Positions 36,598 to 45,329 of a stretch of 64,000 bases of DNA are shown here, in pieces (within the stretch, counting starts at the first letter, position 1; each line of letters opens with the position of its first letter). This DNA comes from Methylocystis rosea (GTDB lineage Bacteria > Pseudomonadota > Alphaproteobacteria > Rhizobiales > Beijerinckiaceae), in assembly GCF_003855495.1 (NCBI RefSeq), contig NZ_CP034086.1:2889501-2953500 (forward strand). The letters run 5' to 3'. Made by a program: the position numbers and the translations under genes. A model generated the notes under the pieces. That model made no database searches. It saw nothing but the letters and a program-made list of their open reading frames with translations, and was not told where the DNA came from.

Positions 36598-36620
36598 TAA
36601 ATAAGCAATAGCTAATATTA
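36598..36620. promoter_or_regulatory. BigR/SqrR-type operator candidate, site A
   Basis: TAAATA-N10-AATATTA in the promoter region shared by the persulfide dioxygenase and TauE genes. Identical spacing and near-identical arms occur at 46645-46667, 46734-46756 and 47087-47109, each upstream of a gene on the sulfide theme. Confidence 0.75.
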
Positions 36621-36638
36621 TACGCGCGAAGGAGCGAC

Positions 36639-37454
36639 ATGCTGACGGCTCTTCCTCTGGACGCCGTGCTTGGTCTGATTTCCGGCGGACTCGTCGGTTT
36701 TACGCTGGCGCTCGTCGGCGGCGGCGGCTCGGTGCTGGCGGTGCCGCTTCTCGTCTATCTTGTCGGCGTGCCCAATCCCCATATCGCGATCGGCTCAAGC
36801 GCCGCGGCCGTCGCCGTCAACGCCCTGATGAGTCTCGCCAATCATGCGCGCGCACGGACCATCAAGTGGCGCTGCGCCTCTGTCTTCGCAGTTTTCGGGG
36901 TTGCTGGCGCATTCGGCGGATCGACGCTCGGCAAGATCATTGACGGCGAGAAGCTTCTCGCGCTGTTCGCGCTGCTGATGGTCGTCGTATCCTATCTGAT
37001 GCTGCGCCGCCGGGGCGCGCTGGGCTATCCAGCGGTCAGGCTCAATCGCGAGAATTTCCCCCGGCTCGTCGGCGCTGGCGCCATGGCCGGCGCGCTTTCG
37101 GGCTTCTTTGGCATCGGCGGCGGCTTCCTGATCGTGCCGGGGCTGATGTTTGCTTCCGACATGCCGATCTTGAACGCCATCGGCTCGTCGCTCGTCGCCG
37201 TCGCCGCCTTCGCGGTGACAACTGCGGCCAACTACGCTGCTTCAGACCTCGTGGACTGGGAGCTTGCCGGGACGCTCGTGCTCGGCGGCGCATTTGGCGG
37301 ATTGATCGGGGCTGCGGCGGCGCGACATCTGTCGAAGATGCGCGGGGCGCTGAGCGCCGTGTTCGCGACGGTCATCTTCGCGGTGGCGCTTTATGTTCTC
37401 TGGCGCAGCGGCGGTGCGCTCGGTCTACTCGATCACGCGGCGAAATCGGCGTAG
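36639..37454 (+). CDS. Sulfite exporter TauE/SafE family permease
   Basis: The product is 271 residues with about eight membrane segments. GGGGSVLAVPLLVYLVG and SGFFGIGGGFLIVPGLM are the two pseudo-repeats of TauE/SafE transporters. They export sulfite, sulfonates or related anions; with the divergent persulfide dioxygenase, sulfite export is the likely role. GGAG precedes the ATG. The 3' end overlaps the convergent xth gene by 22 bp. Confidence 0.88.
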   Translation: MLTALPLDAVLGLISGGLVGFTLALVGGGGSVLAVPLLVYLVGVPNPHIAIGSSAAAVAVNALMSLANHARARTIKWRCASVFAVFGVAGAFGGSTLGKIIDGEKLLALFALLMVVVSYLMLRRRGALGYPAVRLNRENFPRLVGAGAMAGALSGFFGIGGGFLIVPGLMFASDMPILNAIGSSLVAVAAFAVTTAANYAASDLVDWELAGTLVLGGAFGGLIGAAAARHLSKMRGALSAVFATVIFAVALYVLWRSGGALGLLDHAAKSA

Positions 37455-38218
37455 ATCGCGACGTGATCGGAAGGTTTCTCGCCGGCCCGCATCGATTTGA
37501 CGATCTCCACCCGCGCCAGCCGATCAGCTGCTTGCGGCGAGAGCAGAAGATGATCGATGCGAAGCCCCTTGTTCTTCTGCCAGGCGCCGGCCTGATAATC
37601 CCAGAACGTATAGAGCCCGCCTTCATCCGACGTCGCTCGAAGCGCGTCGGCATAGCCGAGATTGACCAGGCGCTGATAGGCGGCGCGGGTCTGCGGCAGG
37701 AATAATGCGTCGCCGAGCCACGCGGACGCCTCATAGACGTCGCGCGGCTCCGGGATGACATTGTAGTCGCCGGCAAGCACCGTCGGCTCTTCGAGGCGAA
37801 GCAGCGCCTCCGCATGGCGCGTCAGCGTCTCCATGAAGGCGAGCTTGTAGAGATATTTCTGCGTGTTCGGCGGATTGCCGTTTGGCGCATAGATCGAGGC
37901 GACGCGCATGACGCCGCCGGCGCCGTCGGCGATGACCGCTTCAATGTAGCGCGACTGCGCCTCGCCGTCGAAGCCCGGCAGACCGAGAGTGACGTCCTGA
38001 AGCGGCGATTTGGAGAGGATCGCGACGCCGTTGAATCCCTTCTGCCCGTGGACAGCGACGTTATATCCGGCGTCTTCGATTTCGAGCCGCGGAAAAACGT
38101 GATCCTCGCACTTCGTTTCCTGCAGGCAGAGCGCGTCCGGCGCGGCCTCGCGCAGAAAGGCAAGAAGCGGCGCGAGACGCTGCCTGACAGAATTGACGTT
38201 CCAAGTCGCGATGCGCAC
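37433..38218 (-). CDS. xth: Exodeoxyribonuclease III
   Basis: The product is 261 residues. A Mg-dependent AP endonuclease/3' exonuclease of base excision repair. Motifs are MRIATWNVNS, LCLQETKC, SIYAPNG, AGDYNVIP, FWDYQAGAWQKNKGLRIDHLLLS and the final KPSDHVAIYADF. All catalytic residues are present. Convergent with the TauE gene. Confidence 0.95.
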   Translation of the reverse strand: MRIATWNVNSVRQRLAPLLAFLREAAPDALCLQETKCEDHVFPRLEIEDAGYNVAVHGQKGFNGVAILSKSPLQDVTLGLPGFDGEAQSRYIEAVIADGAGGVMRVASIYAPNGNPPNTQKYLYKLAFMETLTRHAEALLRLEEPTVLAGDYNVIPEPRDVYEASAWLGDALFLPQTRAAYQRLVNLGYADALRATSDEGGLYTFWDYQAGAWQKNKGLRIDHLLLSPQAADRLARVEIVKSMRAGEKPSDHVAIYADFAA

Positions 38219-38242
38219 CGTCGGCTCCCAACGCCGCGCGCG

Positions 38243-38791
38243 TCAATCGAGACGATATGTGGCGTGGCAGGCGTTGCAGGCTTGCACGACTTGCGACAGT
38301 TCGGCAAGCGCGGGACGCATGTCGCCGCCGGGCCCGATCTTGGCCGCCTCCTGCGCGAATTTGCTCGCCTGCTCATGCATCGTTAGACCAAGCGCGCGCA
38401 TCTCGTCGGGCATGTGATGCGCCATCATCGCCGGCATATCGCCGAGTTCGCCGCTCTTGGCGTTCGGCTTGCACGCCGCGGCGCCGGATGACGCCATGCC
38501 GAGGCGCGTGTCGGCGATTTTCGCCGCGCCCGCGCCGTCGCCCTTGCCCAAGGCCGCCAGGATCTCGGCGACCGACTCGGCATGCCCGCGCATATTGGCG
38601 AGCATGTGCGCGCGCATCGGCGCCGGAAGGTCGACCTCCTGGCGCGTGTCGCGCATCTTCGGCGACATTTTCATGTGCTCCATATTCATCTGCTTCATAT
38701 GCGCGCCGTGATCGTCTGTGTCGTCGCCCGCGATAGCGGCGGCGCCGAACAACGAGAGCCCGCATGCCGCAGCGAAGAAAAGTCTTCTCAT
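38243..38791 (-). CDS. Cytochrome c'-like periplasmic heme protein
   Basis: The product is 182 residues. Signal peptide (MRRLFFAAACGLSLFGAAAIA) and a Met/His-rich N-terminal stretch (HGAHMKQMNMEHMKM). Next come helices of a four-helix bundle and a C-terminal heme site CNACHATYRLD, the cytochrome c' layout. Such proteins bind NO or act in electron transfer or stress defence. The Met/His-rich segment could bind copper or another metal. Confidence 0.75.
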   Translation of the reverse strand: MRRLFFAAACGLSLFGAAAIAGDDTDDHGAHMKQMNMEHMKMSPKMRDTRQEVDLPAPMRAHMLANMRGHAESVAEILAALGKGDGAGAAKIADTRLGMASSGAAACKPNAKSGELGDMPAMMAHHMPDEMRALGLTMHEQASKFAQEAAKIGPGGDMRPALAELSQVVQACNACHATYRLD

Positions 38792-38861
38792 TCTGGCCTC
38801 CCCCTTTATGTGACAACGGCGAGCGTAGCGCGCCAGGCGCCGCCGCGCGCGGGACGAATCG

Positions 38862-40478
38862 TCACGGCGGCGCGCCAGCGGGCAAAGTAATGATTTGGCC
38901 CTGGCGCAACTTTTTATGATTGAGCGCCGGATTGGCGGCGGCGATGTCGCGCCAGCGTTTTTCGTCGCCATAGAGCCGTTTGGCGATCGCGCGCAGCGTG
39001 TCGCCGCGTCGCACCGTATAGGTCTTCGGCACGGCGGCCGAGGCTGGAGCGCTTTGCGTCGCTTGAGGCGCGCCCTGAACCGCCGAGGCGACAGGGGCGG
39101 ATGGCTGAGATGGCGCGGCCGGCTTTGCATCGACGACGACGAACTCCCCGCGCAACATGCCCATCCAGCAGCTCCAGGGAATGACGCCTGTCTTTTCCGG
39201 CGTGAATTCGATCGTCTGCCGTCCCGGCTTGACGTCGAATTCGAGGTTCAAGGATGGAACCAGGATACGATTATTGCAGGTCGTCACTTGCGTCGCATTG
39301 ATCACCCATTTGACCGGCACGCCGCGCAGCAGCGTGAAGCGGCTGGGCGCAAAGCCGAGGCCATTGGCCTCCATCTCGATGGTTTGAGTCTTCGGCGTGG
39401 CAGAATCCTGCGGTGATTGGTCGAACTCAACGGGCGCCGGGTTTCGCCAGTCCGTCATCAGCGACGCGAGATCGGCGCCCGAGCCTGTGAGGATCAGTCC
39501 GCGATTGATCATCACCGCGCCAAGCGCGACGACGATCACGCCCGACGCGGTCAGCAGACGATGCGTCACCGCCCCCGAGAGCACTGTCGTCAGCGCGCCG
39601 AAGGCGAGCATCACTGGCAAGGTTCCAAGGCCGAAGACGAAGAGCGTCTTCGCGCCTTCAACGGGGCTGCCGGTCCCGGCCGCCATGACATACATCGCCT
39701 GCAACGGTCCGCAGGCGATCATCAGACCGTTGAGAAGACCGATCACGAACGGTCGATGGCGCGCGCCGCCGGCCTCGCGGTTCACCCAGTTCTGCAGCGG
39801 GCCAGGCAGTCCGAGCCGGAAGCGGCGCAGCGGCGCGAAGAGCCCCAGCATGTTGAGGCCGAAGATGAGCAGGAACGCGCCCGCCGCGACTCCGGCGACG
39901 CCGCGCAGCATTGGCGTAAAGGCGATGAAGGCGCCCAGCCAGCCGAATGCCGCGCCGATCGCCGTGTAGGACAGCGTCTTTCCGGCGCCATAGGAGAGGT
40001 GCGAGACGAAGGACGAGCGTCCCGCCCGCGCGTCGGCCGCCGCATAACTCACGACAAAAGCGCCGCACATGCCCACGCAGTGGAAGCCTGTCAGGAGCCC
40101 CAACAGAAACAGGAGGCCGAGACTCATATGCTGGGCGATGTCAGGTTCGCCCTCTGCGCTGATCCAGCGCGTATCGAACAGAATCAATCCGGCGAGTCCG
40201 GCAAGCGCGGCGACGATGATCGCCAATCTGATGAAAGGCGAACGCCGACGCTGCGCCTCTTCCGTTAGAACGACGCGATAGCCGTTCTGCTCGACGCTGT
40301 TGCGAATGGCGCTGAAATTGGTCGCATCAGCGTCATAGTCGACGACGACCGTCTCGGTGGGATAGCTGGCGGAGACGCTGCGCACGCCGGCGAGCTTTCT
40401 AACCGCAGCCTCGATGACATGTTCGCAGCCGTGGCAATGCATGCCGCGTGCGTGAAAAGTGATCGCCGTTTCATTCAT
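38862..40478 (-). CDS. Multi-domain HMA + TauE/DsbD-like membrane + cupredoxin + LysM protein
   Basis: The product is 538 residues in four parts. Residues 5-70 are a heavy-metal-associated domain with GMHCHGC (C15, C18). About 118-335 is a polytopic urease-accessory/TauE-like membrane domain (GFHCVGMCGAFV, GLMIACGPLQAMYV). About 365-450 is a cupredoxin-like domain with TTCNNRI (C401) and WSCWMGM (C437) as copper ligands. Residues 486-532 are a LysM domain (YTVRRGDTLRAIAKRLYG). The first three occur together in copper-handling proteins; a C-terminal LysM that would bind cell wall is odd. A role in periplasmic copper delivery is inferred. No in-frame break is visible. Confidence 0.85.
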   Translation of the reverse strand: MNETAITFHARGMHCHGCEHVIEAAVRKLAGVRSVSASYPTETVVVDYDADATNFSAIRNSVEQNGYRVVLTEEAQRRRSPFIRLAIIVAALAGLAGLILFDTRWISAEGEPDIAQHMSLGLLFLLGLLTGFHCVGMCGAFVVSYAAADARAGRSSFVSHLSYGAGKTLSYTAIGAAFGWLGAFIAFTPMLRGVAGVAAGAFLLIFGLNMLGLFAPLRRFRLGLPGPLQNWVNREAGGARHRPFVIGLLNGLMIACGPLQAMYVMAAGTGSPVEGAKTLFVFGLGTLPVMLAFGALTTVLSGAVTHRLLTASGVIVVALGAVMINRGLILTGSGADLASLMTDWRNPAPVEFDQSPQDSATPKTQTIEMEANGLGFAPSRFTLLRGVPVKWVINATQVTTCNNRILVPSLNLEFDVKPGRQTIEFTPEKTGVIPWSCWMGMLRGEFVVVDAKPAAPSQPSAPVASAVQGAPQATQSAPASAAVPKTYTVRRGDTLRAIAKRLYGDEKRWRDIAAANPALNHKKLRQGQIITLPAGAPP

Positions 40479-40608
40479 CTAGGTTAACGCCTCGCCGCGC
40501 AGCGTCGGACCACGACCGACGCTCCGGCGTCGGCCGCGCTGCTCATTCCATCTTCGCGCCGTGGCCTGTGCGAGAGGAACAGAGTTATTTTCTGAGTTAC
40601 TTGCCGAG

Positions 40609-40794
40609 TTACTTGCCGAGCGTATCCATGCCCAGAAGCTTATAAGCAGGGCAGAAGTTGACGAAGGCCGTGGTCAGCGGAATGAGCCCGACCAGTCCCC
40701 ATAGCGACTGCGGACCGATGAAGACGAGGCTGAGCAAGAGGAGTCCGGCGACGATGCGGATGATCCGATCGGTCCTTCCGATATTGGCTACCAT
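40609..40794 (-). CDS. DUF2892 (YgaP-type inner membrane) protein
   Basis: The product is 61 residues. Two membrane segments (IRIVAGLLLLSLVFIG and LWGLVGLIPLTTAFVNF) with NIGRTDRIIR and CPAYKLLG identify DUF2892, often fused to or encoded beside rhodaneses and BigR regulators. A second copy lies at 46082-46282. The stop codon lies in a 12-bp tandem duplication (GAGTTACTTGCC at 40594 and 40606). Confidence 0.85.
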   Translation of the reverse strand: MVANIGRTDRIIRIVAGLLLLSLVFIGPQSLWGLVGLIPLTTAFVNFCPAYKLLGMDTLGK

Positions 40795-40887
40795 GACTAA
40801 TCTCCCTTCTCTCGCGGCGATCGTAATGTCAGGCTATCGCCTCGCATGAGATCGCACAGCGACTAAGTCTCGCTTGAGGCGCGACTG

Positions 40888-40989
40888 CTATTTCTGCCTG
40901 TCGTCGTCGTCGAGCTCGAGCCACATGGCGTTGAGAATGGCGAAGGCGCAGGCAAGCCCAAGCCCCAATATCCAGGAAAAATACCACAT
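40888..40989 (-). CDS. cydX: Cytochrome bd small subunit CydX
   Basis: The product is 33 residues. MWYFSWILGLGLACAFAILN, then AMWLELDDD, is the classical CydX pattern: one membrane helix and an acidic tail. CydX stabilises the heme core of bd oxidase. It begins 17 bp after cydB, in the standard order. Confidence 0.93.
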   Translation of the reverse strand: MWYFSWILGLGLACAFAILNAMWLELDDDDRQK

Positions 40990-41006
40990 GCCGCGTTTTC
41001 TCCCGC

Positions 41007-42146
41007 TCAATAGTAGTAATCGTCGCCGCGACGGATCGCCGCCTCGCTCACTGCGCCGCGCAGCACGTAGTAGACCCAACTGGTGTAGGCTAGGACGATC
41101 GGCAGAAAGACGATCACCGCGACGAGCATGAGCGAGAGCGTCACTTTGCTCGACGACGCGTCCCAGACCGTCAGGCTTTGGCTCGGATGCGTCGATGACG
41201 GCAGAAGGAAAGGGAACATGCTGAAGCCCGCCATCGCCGCGACGCCGGCAACCGACAGGCTGCTCGCGATAAGCGCTAGTCTTTTCACCGACAAGGCGAA
41301 GGCGAGCGCGGCGACAAGCGCGCCCGTGTAAGCCAGCGCGGGCGCAGCGATCATCCAGGGATAGGCGCGGTAATTGTCGAGCCAGGCGCCGGTCTCCCGC
41401 GTCACCGTCTTCGACAATGGATTGGATGGCCCTGCGTGGTCGATGACGCCGACGATCCGATAACCTTCGACGCCAAGCATCGTCCACAATCCAGCGGCCG
41501 AAATGAGCAGAACAAGCAGGATCGCGGCGAGCGCGCCATATCGGCGGGCGCGGACGGCGACATCGCCCTCGCTCTTGACGCTGAGCCAGCCGGCGCCCTG
41601 CATGGCAAGCATCGTCACGCTGACGAGTCCGCAGAGCAAAGCGAAGGGATTGAGGAGGCCGAGAAGGCCGCCCTCATAGGTCGCGCGCAGCGTCTGATCA
41701 AAATGAAAGGGAACGCCCTGCAGAAGATTGCCGAAGGCGACGCCGAAAATCAGCGCGGGGACAAATCCCGAAACGAAGAACAGCCAGTCCCAGGTCTCAC
41801 GCCAGCCGCTCTCTTCCCTCTTGCCGCGAAATACGATGGCGACCGGCCGCAGGATGAAGCCGATGAGGACGAGCAGCATCGCCAGATAAAACCCTGAGAA
41901 GGACACCGCATAGAGCGGCGGCCAAGCGGCGAAAACGGCGCCGCCTCCGAGAATGAACCAGACCTGATTGCCCTCCCAGACGGGTCCGATCGTGTTCAGC
42001 GTCACGCGCCGCTGCGCATCGTTGCGGGCGATGAAGGGATGCAGCATGGCGACGCCAATGTCGAAGCCGTCCATGACGGCGAAGCCCGCGAGCAGGACGC
42101 CAAGCAGCGCCCACCAGATGAGACGAAGCGTCATATAGTCGAACAT
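41007..42146 (-). CDS. cydB: Cytochrome bd ubiquinol oxidase subunit II
   Basis: The product is 379 residues with about nine membrane helices. Key phrases are LAGFAVMDGFDIGVAMLHPF, GPVWEGNQVWFILGGGAVFAAWPPLYA and SFSGFYLAMLL. The subunit pairs with CydA; together they reduce oxygen to water with quinol, without proton pumping. bd oxidases resist sulfide and cyanide. It follows cydA by 14 bp. Confidence 0.96.
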   Translation of the reverse strand: MFDYMTLRLIWWALLGVLLAGFAVMDGFDIGVAMLHPFIARNDAQRRVTLNTIGPVWEGNQVWFILGGGAVFAAWPPLYAVSFSGFYLAMLLVLIGFILRPVAIVFRGKREESGWRETWDWLFFVSGFVPALIFGVAFGNLLQGVPFHFDQTLRATYEGGLLGLLNPFALLCGLVSVTMLAMQGAGWLSVKSEGDVAVRARRYGALAAILLVLLISAAGLWTMLGVEGYRIVGVIDHAGPSNPLSKTVTRETGAWLDNYRAYPWMIAAPALAYTGALVAALAFALSVKRLALIASSLSVAGVAAMAGFSMFPFLLPSSTHPSQSLTVWDASSSKVTLSLMLVAVIVFLPIVLAYTSWVYYVLRGAVSEAAIRRGDDYYY

Positions 42147-42160
42147 CGCTTTCGCCTTTC

Positions 42161-43732
42161 CTATTGGTTTTGTGCCGGCGCCGGCGCGGGAAACACGGGC
42201 GCGCCGGAGGGATGAGACTCATCCGACTGTGGGCCGATGCGGACATATTTGACGATCAGCGCGACATCGATGATAGCGAGCGCGCTGTAGAACAGCACGA
42301 AGGCCGCGAGGCTCGCCGCGACATTCGACGCGGGGATGTTGGAGACGCCGAGGAACGTCGGCATCGTGCCGTCGATGATCCACGGCTGCCGGCCATATTC
42401 GGCGACGATCCAGCCGAGTTCGGCGGCGACCCATGGCAAGGGCAAACTATACATGGTCATGCGCAGGAACCAGGGTTTCCCGAAGCGTCGTCGGCTCGAG
42501 AGGTAAAAGGCGACGGCGAAGAGCGCGATGAAATAGAAACCGAGCGCCACCATGATGCGGAACGACCAGAACAGCACCGGCACGTCGGGGATCGTCGACA
42601 TCGCCGCCTCATGGATCTGCGCGTCGGTCGCATTCTCGATATCGGGCCTGATGCGCTTGACGAGCAGCGAATGGCCGACGTCGCGCATAGAGGCTTCGAG
42701 TTCCGGCGGAACGACGGCGTTGGGATGACCGCCTTCTTTCGCAAGCCACTGATAGCCGGCCATGCCGTTGCGGATGCGCGTCTCCGCGCGCTCGACCAGC
42801 GCTTTCACGCCTTCGACCGGCTTATCGAGCGAGCGCGTCGCAATCAGACCCAGGAGATAGGGTATGCGAATTTCGTCTTTCGTCGTTTCGCTCTTGAGAT
42901 CGGGAAAGCCGAAGACCGTAAAGGACGCCGGCGGCGGCTCCGTCTCCCACATCGCCTCGATCGCGGCGATCTTCATCTTCTGGTTCTCGCCCGCCGTATA
43001 GCCGCTCTCATCGCCGAGCACGACGACCGAAAGCGCGGAGGCGAGGCCGAAGCTCGCCGCGACCGTCAGCGAGCGGCGAGCGATATCGACATGACGACGG
43101 TTCAATATGTAATAGGCGGCGATCGACATGACAAACATCGCGCCCGTCACATAGCCGGCGCTGACCGTGTGCACGAATTTCGATTGCGCCACCGGATTGA
43201 ACAACACCTCGGAGAAGGACGTGAGCTCCATGCGCATCGTCTGCGGATTGAACGCGGCGCCGACCGGATTCTGCATCCAGGCGTTGGCGACAAGGATCCA
43301 CAGCGCCGAAAAATTGGCGCCGAGCGCCACGAGCCAGGTGACGACGAGATGCTGCACCTTGCTCAAGCGATTCCAGCCGAAGAAGAACAGGCCGACGAAG
43401 GTCGCCTCAAGGAAGAAGGCCATCAGGCCTTCGATCGCGAGCGGCGCGCCAAAAATGTCGCCGACATAATGCGAGTAATAGGCCCAGTTGGTGCCAAACT
43501 GAAATTCCATCGTGACGCCGGTGGCGACGCCCATGGCGAAGTTGATGCCAAACAGCGTGCCCCAGAATTGCGTCGCCTCTTTCCAGACTTTTCGCCCGGT
43601 CATCACATAGACGCTCTCCATGATGGCGAGCAGCAGCGCGAGGCCCAGCGTCAGCGGCACAAAAAGGAAATGATACATCGCCGTCAGCGCAAATTGCAGG
43701 CGCGAGAGCGTGACGACGTCGAATTCGAACAT
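42161..43732 (-). CDS. cydA: Cytochrome bd ubiquinol oxidase subunit I
   Basis: The product is 523 residues. SRLQFALTAMYHFLFVPLTLG carries the first heme His. GRKVWKEATQFWGTLFGINFAMGVATG and the quinol loop follow, with GWIVAEYGRQPWII as the conserved motif. The Q-loop length is that of the long (E. coli) type. It is the major subunit binding hemes b558, b595 and d. Located downstream of cydP and sqr. Confidence 0.96.
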   Translation of the reverse strand: MFEFDVVTLSRLQFALTAMYHFLFVPLTLGLALLLAIMESVYVMTGRKVWKEATQFWGTLFGINFAMGVATGVTMEFQFGTNWAYYSHYVGDIFGAPLAIEGLMAFFLEATFVGLFFFGWNRLSKVQHLVVTWLVALGANFSALWILVANAWMQNPVGAAFNPQTMRMELTSFSEVLFNPVAQSKFVHTVSAGYVTGAMFVMSIAAYYILNRRHVDIARRSLTVAASFGLASALSVVVLGDESGYTAGENQKMKIAAIEAMWETEPPPASFTVFGFPDLKSETTKDEIRIPYLLGLIATRSLDKPVEGVKALVERAETRIRNGMAGYQWLAKEGGHPNAVVPPELEASMRDVGHSLLVKRIRPDIENATDAQIHEAAMSTIPDVPVLFWSFRIMVALGFYFIALFAVAFYLSSRRRFGKPWFLRMTMYSLPLPWVAAELGWIVAEYGRQPWIIDGTMPTFLGVSNIPASNVAASLAAFVLFYSALAIIDVALIVKYVRIGPQSDESHPSGAPVFPAPAPAQNQ

Positions 43733-43751
43733 TCTGAGCTCCTGATCGATG

Positions 43752-43910
43752 TCAGCGCGGCGCGGTGGCGGACAGCGCTTCCGCCATCTGCGCCGGCGTC
43801 ACCTTGATGCGATGCGCGGGACCGAAGAACGCGATGTAAAGCGCAATGAGCGCCAGCAGCTTGAACCCAAGCGCGATGGCGATCTCGCGTCCTAATGGTC
43901 TTGTGCGCAT
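43752..43910 (-). CDS. cydP: Small CydP-like subunit of the bd-type oxidase
   Basis: The product is 52 residues. RPLGREIAIALGFKLLALIA, then LYIAFFGPAHRIKVTP, is the pattern of CydP proteins: one membrane helix ending in FFGPAHR and a short alanine-rich tail. They are encoded next to cytochrome oxidase operons. Its position between sqr and cydA fits; the stop is 19 bp from the cydA start. Confidence 0.75.
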   Translation of the reverse strand: MRTRPLGREIAIALGFKLLALIALYIAFFGPAHRIKVTPAQMAEALSATAPR

Positions 43911-43948
43911 CGACCCATCCCCTAGCGTTGCATGGCTGCGGCGCCGCC

Positions 43949-45232
43949 TTATGACAAGGCGCGGCGCAGCCGTTCGATGCCAAGCAGTTTCATGATGTAC
44001 CGCTCATAGACAGGCTCGCTCTGTCCCTTGCGTACCTTGCGCAGGAAGTATTTCTCATAGGCGATCTTCGCGAGATGCACCCACCGCCCCTCGCTCGACC
44101 AATTGACGTTACGCGGCGGAATCTGCGGCTTTGCGACGAAGGCGACGCCCTTGTCGCCAAAATCCGCTAAGCAAACCGCATTCCACGTGCCTTCTTCCTT
44201 TGCTTCGCGCCCAGCGATCAGCGCGGCGATATTATGCGCCGTCGCCGTCACCATCGACTCGATCATGTAGCCGGTCTTCGGCGTGCCCGTCGGCACCGGA
44301 GTCGCCTCGACGGGGGGGATCGCAACGCAGACGCCGACGCCAAAGACATTTCGATATTTCGGATTGCGCTGATTCTTGTCGATGATGACGAAGCCGCGCG
44401 GATTGACCAGTCCCTCGACGCCCATCAGCGCGTCGACGCCTTTGAAGGCCGGCATCACCATGGCGAATTTGAACGGCACTTCGTGCTCTTTCTTGATCTG
44501 CCCCTGATCGTCAAGCTCGGCGCATTTGAGAAGTCCCGGTTCAATGGCGGTCGTCTTGGCGTTGACGATCCATTTGATGTCGCGATCGCGGAACGCCGAC
44601 TCGAGCATCCCTTTCGTATCGCCGACGCCCCCCAAACCCAGATGGCCGACATAGGGCTCGGACGTGATGTACGTCATCGGCACCTTGTCGCGGATGCCGC
44701 GCCGACGCAAATCGGTGGAAAGGATCATGGCGTATTCATACGCCGGACCAAAACAGGAGACGCCGGGCGCGGCGCCGACGATGATGGGACCGGGATTTTT
44801 GCAGAACTCCTCATAGGCCTTCGACGCCGTCTCGGCATGCTGCAACGTGCAGACCGAATGCGTATGTCCGCCATGCGGTCCAAGGCCCGGCACTTCCTCG
44901 AAAGCGAGCTTGGGACCGGTCGCAATAACGAGATAATCGTAGGCGACGCTCTCGCCATTCTGCAGTTCGAGACGGTTTTCGTCAGGCAGAACGCGCTTCG
45001 CGCCGACCGGAATGAAATTGATCTTCTTCTTCTTGAAGACCGGCGCGAGCGGCACCTTGAGTTCTTCCGGCTTGCGCCATTGCACGGCGAGCCACGGGTT
45101 GGACGGCGTGAACTGGAAATTCTCGAGTTCCGAAACGACCGTGACCTGATGTTGTTTTTCAAGTCCCTCGCGGAGTTCGATCGCGGCGGCGACGCCGCCG
45201 ATCCCCGCGCCCATGACGACGATATGAGCCAT
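43949..45232 (-). CDS. sqr: Sulfide:quinone oxidoreductase
   Basis: The product is 427 residues. An FAD flavoprotein of the inner membrane that oxidises sulfide to persulfide/polysulfide and reduces quinone. VVMGAGIGGVAAAIELREGL is the FAD fold. C128 (SVCTLQHAE), C160 (GVSCFGPAYE) and C354 (NAVCLADFGD) match the three catalytic cysteines of characterised SQRs in position. The ATG at 45232 gives the fold at once. It lies between the Crp-type gene and cydP-cydA, so quinol from sulfide could feed bd oxidase. Confidence 0.92.
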   Translation of the reverse strand: MAHIVVMGAGIGGVAAAIELREGLEKQHQVTVVSELENFQFTPSNPWLAVQWRKPEELKVPLAPVFKKKKINFIPVGAKRVLPDENRLELQNGESVAYDYLVIATGPKLAFEEVPGLGPHGGHTHSVCTLQHAETASKAYEEFCKNPGPIIVGAAPGVSCFGPAYEYAMILSTDLRRRGIRDKVPMTYITSEPYVGHLGLGGVGDTKGMLESAFRDRDIKWIVNAKTTAIEPGLLKCAELDDQGQIKKEHEVPFKFAMVMPAFKGVDALMGVEGLVNPRGFVIIDKNQRNPKYRNVFGVGVCVAIPPVEATPVPTGTPKTGYMIESMVTATAHNIAALIAGREAKEEGTWNAVCLADFGDKGVAFVAKPQIPPRNVNWSSEGRWVHLAKIAYEKYFLRKVRKGQSEPVYERYIMKLLGIERLRRALS

Positions 45233-45329
45233 TTCAGTCCCCCTTTGCGCTTTGCGCGCATTAAGTTTTGCGCTGACGGTTGCGCTCATTGGCGACGACA
45301 TGCGCGCTTATCGCGCGCATGTCCGCGAC

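Noticed and set aside
40594..40617. 12-bp tandem duplication at the end of the DUF2892 gene
   Set aside because: Probably replication slippage; it only repeats the last codons after or around the stop and needs no further explanation.
45233..45329. BigR-type dyad in front of sqr
   Set aside because: No TAAAT-N11-AAT pattern found there or before the Crp-type or cyd genes, so sqr-cyd are not assigned to the proposed regulon.
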